From: Bacillus crepusculi
GTDB taxonomy: Bacteria; Bacillota; Bacilli; Bacillales; Bacillaceae
Direction: 5' to 3'
DNA: 64,000 nt
Assembly (NCBI RefSeq): GCF_014764715.1
Contig: NZ_JACXXE010000003.1
Span: forward strand, 62,001-126,000
Positions 63,625 through 64,000 of this stretch are shown one piece after another (the stretch's first letter is position 1; every line of letters begins with the position of its first letter). The notes below the pieces were generated by a model. It did no database searches. It was not told the DNA's origin and worked only from the letters and a program-made list of their open reading frames with translations. The position numbers and the translations under genes were made by a program.

Positions 63625-64000
63625 CGTTTGTACACTTCTTTCACTTTCAGGTTCTACATGAATAAAGATTTGCGCATGCGGAAAGGCATGCTGAATCCTC
63701 TCTTCGATTCGATCACATAATTGGTGAACATCTTCAATGGTTGTTTTCCCGTCCACAATCAAATGAAAATCAATATATTCCTCTGCACCAGACCGTCTTG
63801 TTCGAAAGTCATGATATTCAATAAATTCTTGGCTGAATGCTTGAATGATCGCTTCAATTGATTGTTCTTCCTCCGGTGTTAACCGGGCATCTACAAGTGG
63901 TGGAAAGGCTTCCTTCATGAGTTTAAAGGCTTCTCGCATAATAAAGAGGGCTAAAACCATCCCAATAATCGGATCAAGGAAATACCAATCTGTTAATGCA
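63622..64000 (-). CDS. Cation diffusion facilitator, 3' part
   Basis: The frame is open to the window edge and reads ALTDWYFLDPIIGMVLALFI before the C-terminal cytoplasmic domain (DARLTPEEEQSIEAIIQAF and IHVEPESE). DPIIG is the metal-site segment of CDF membrane helix 5, and the tail is the ZT-dimer fold with EYIDFHLIVDG. It exports Zn2+, Mn2+ or another divalent ion. The 5' part lies outside the window. Confidence 0.88.
   Translation of the reverse strand, partial: ALTDWYFLDPIIGMVLALFIMREAFKLMKEAFPPLVDARLTPEEEQSIEAIIQAFSQEFIEYHDFRTRRSGAEEYIDFHLIVDGKTTIEDVHQLCDRIEERIQHAFPHAQIFIHVEPESERSVQT

Overview
The window looks like a core-chromosome segment of a Bacillus of the B. pumilus / safensis / altitudinis type. 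This is inferred from gene order, which closely follows the B. subtilis ylaA-pdh-rnjA-kinC-fru-ykn-moa-rok-yku-cheV region, and from proteins that read as close orthologues of B. subtilis ones. About 60 genes can be supported. Nearly all are separated by clear intrinsic terminators, and many start with TTG or GTG. No rRNA, tRNA, CRISPR, prophage or intact transposase gene is seen.

Layout. 1-5.9 kb: a frameshifted ylaA-like gene, yktC, ykzI, yktB, yktA, speA, the dual-function small RNA SR1 with its SR1P peptide, and the lipoprotein slp. 6-12 kb: pdhABCD (read right to left) and ykyA. 12-24.4 kb: a sigma-K-type YjcZ-like gene, defB, ykrA, a 23-residue cationic peptide gene, rpoY-rnjA, adeC, ktrC, ykqA, kinC, abh, mreBH, ykpC and ampS. 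24.4-35 kb: ykpA, ykoA, sipT, fruRKA and yknWXYZ. 35.5-42 kb: a second Rok-like gene, the molybdenum-cofactor cluster mobA-moeB-moeA-mobB-moaE-moaD, yknT and rok. 42-52 kb: ykuV, ykuU, ykuT, ykuS, dapL, dapH, ykuNOP with Fur boxes, ccpC, ykuL, ykzF, ykuK and ykuJ. 52-64 kb: a manganese catalase, the Fur-controlled small RNA FsrA, ykuI, fadH with a FadR operator, ykuE, ykuD, ykuC, two small genes, a decayed stretch, kre (ykyB), cheV, a YxiO-like permease, an RDD protein, a 50-residue orphan gene and a partial cation-efflux gene.

How it fits together. Central carbon flow (fru, pdh, SR1/SR1P, ccpC, a cre box), polyamine, lysine/diaminopimelate and molybdopterin synthesis, envelope maintenance (mreBH, sipT, ykuD, ykuE, yknWXYZ) and iron sparing (FsrA, ykuNOP, Fur boxes) sit beside regulators of development and competence (kinC, abh, rok, the rok-like gene, kre).

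The most unusual signal is a family of three short non-coding repeats (24429-24601, 42758-42934, 46101-46224). They share termini that form an imperfect inverted repeat. Each lies between two copies of a different intrinsic-terminator hairpin, as if a small mobile element inserts into terminators and duplicates the whole hairpin (21-25 bp) as its target site. Other points of interest are the Rok paralogue in the place where B. subtilis carries yknUV, a manganese catalase placed directly after FsrA, several unannotated small genes, and the decayed region at 58.9-59.6 kb.
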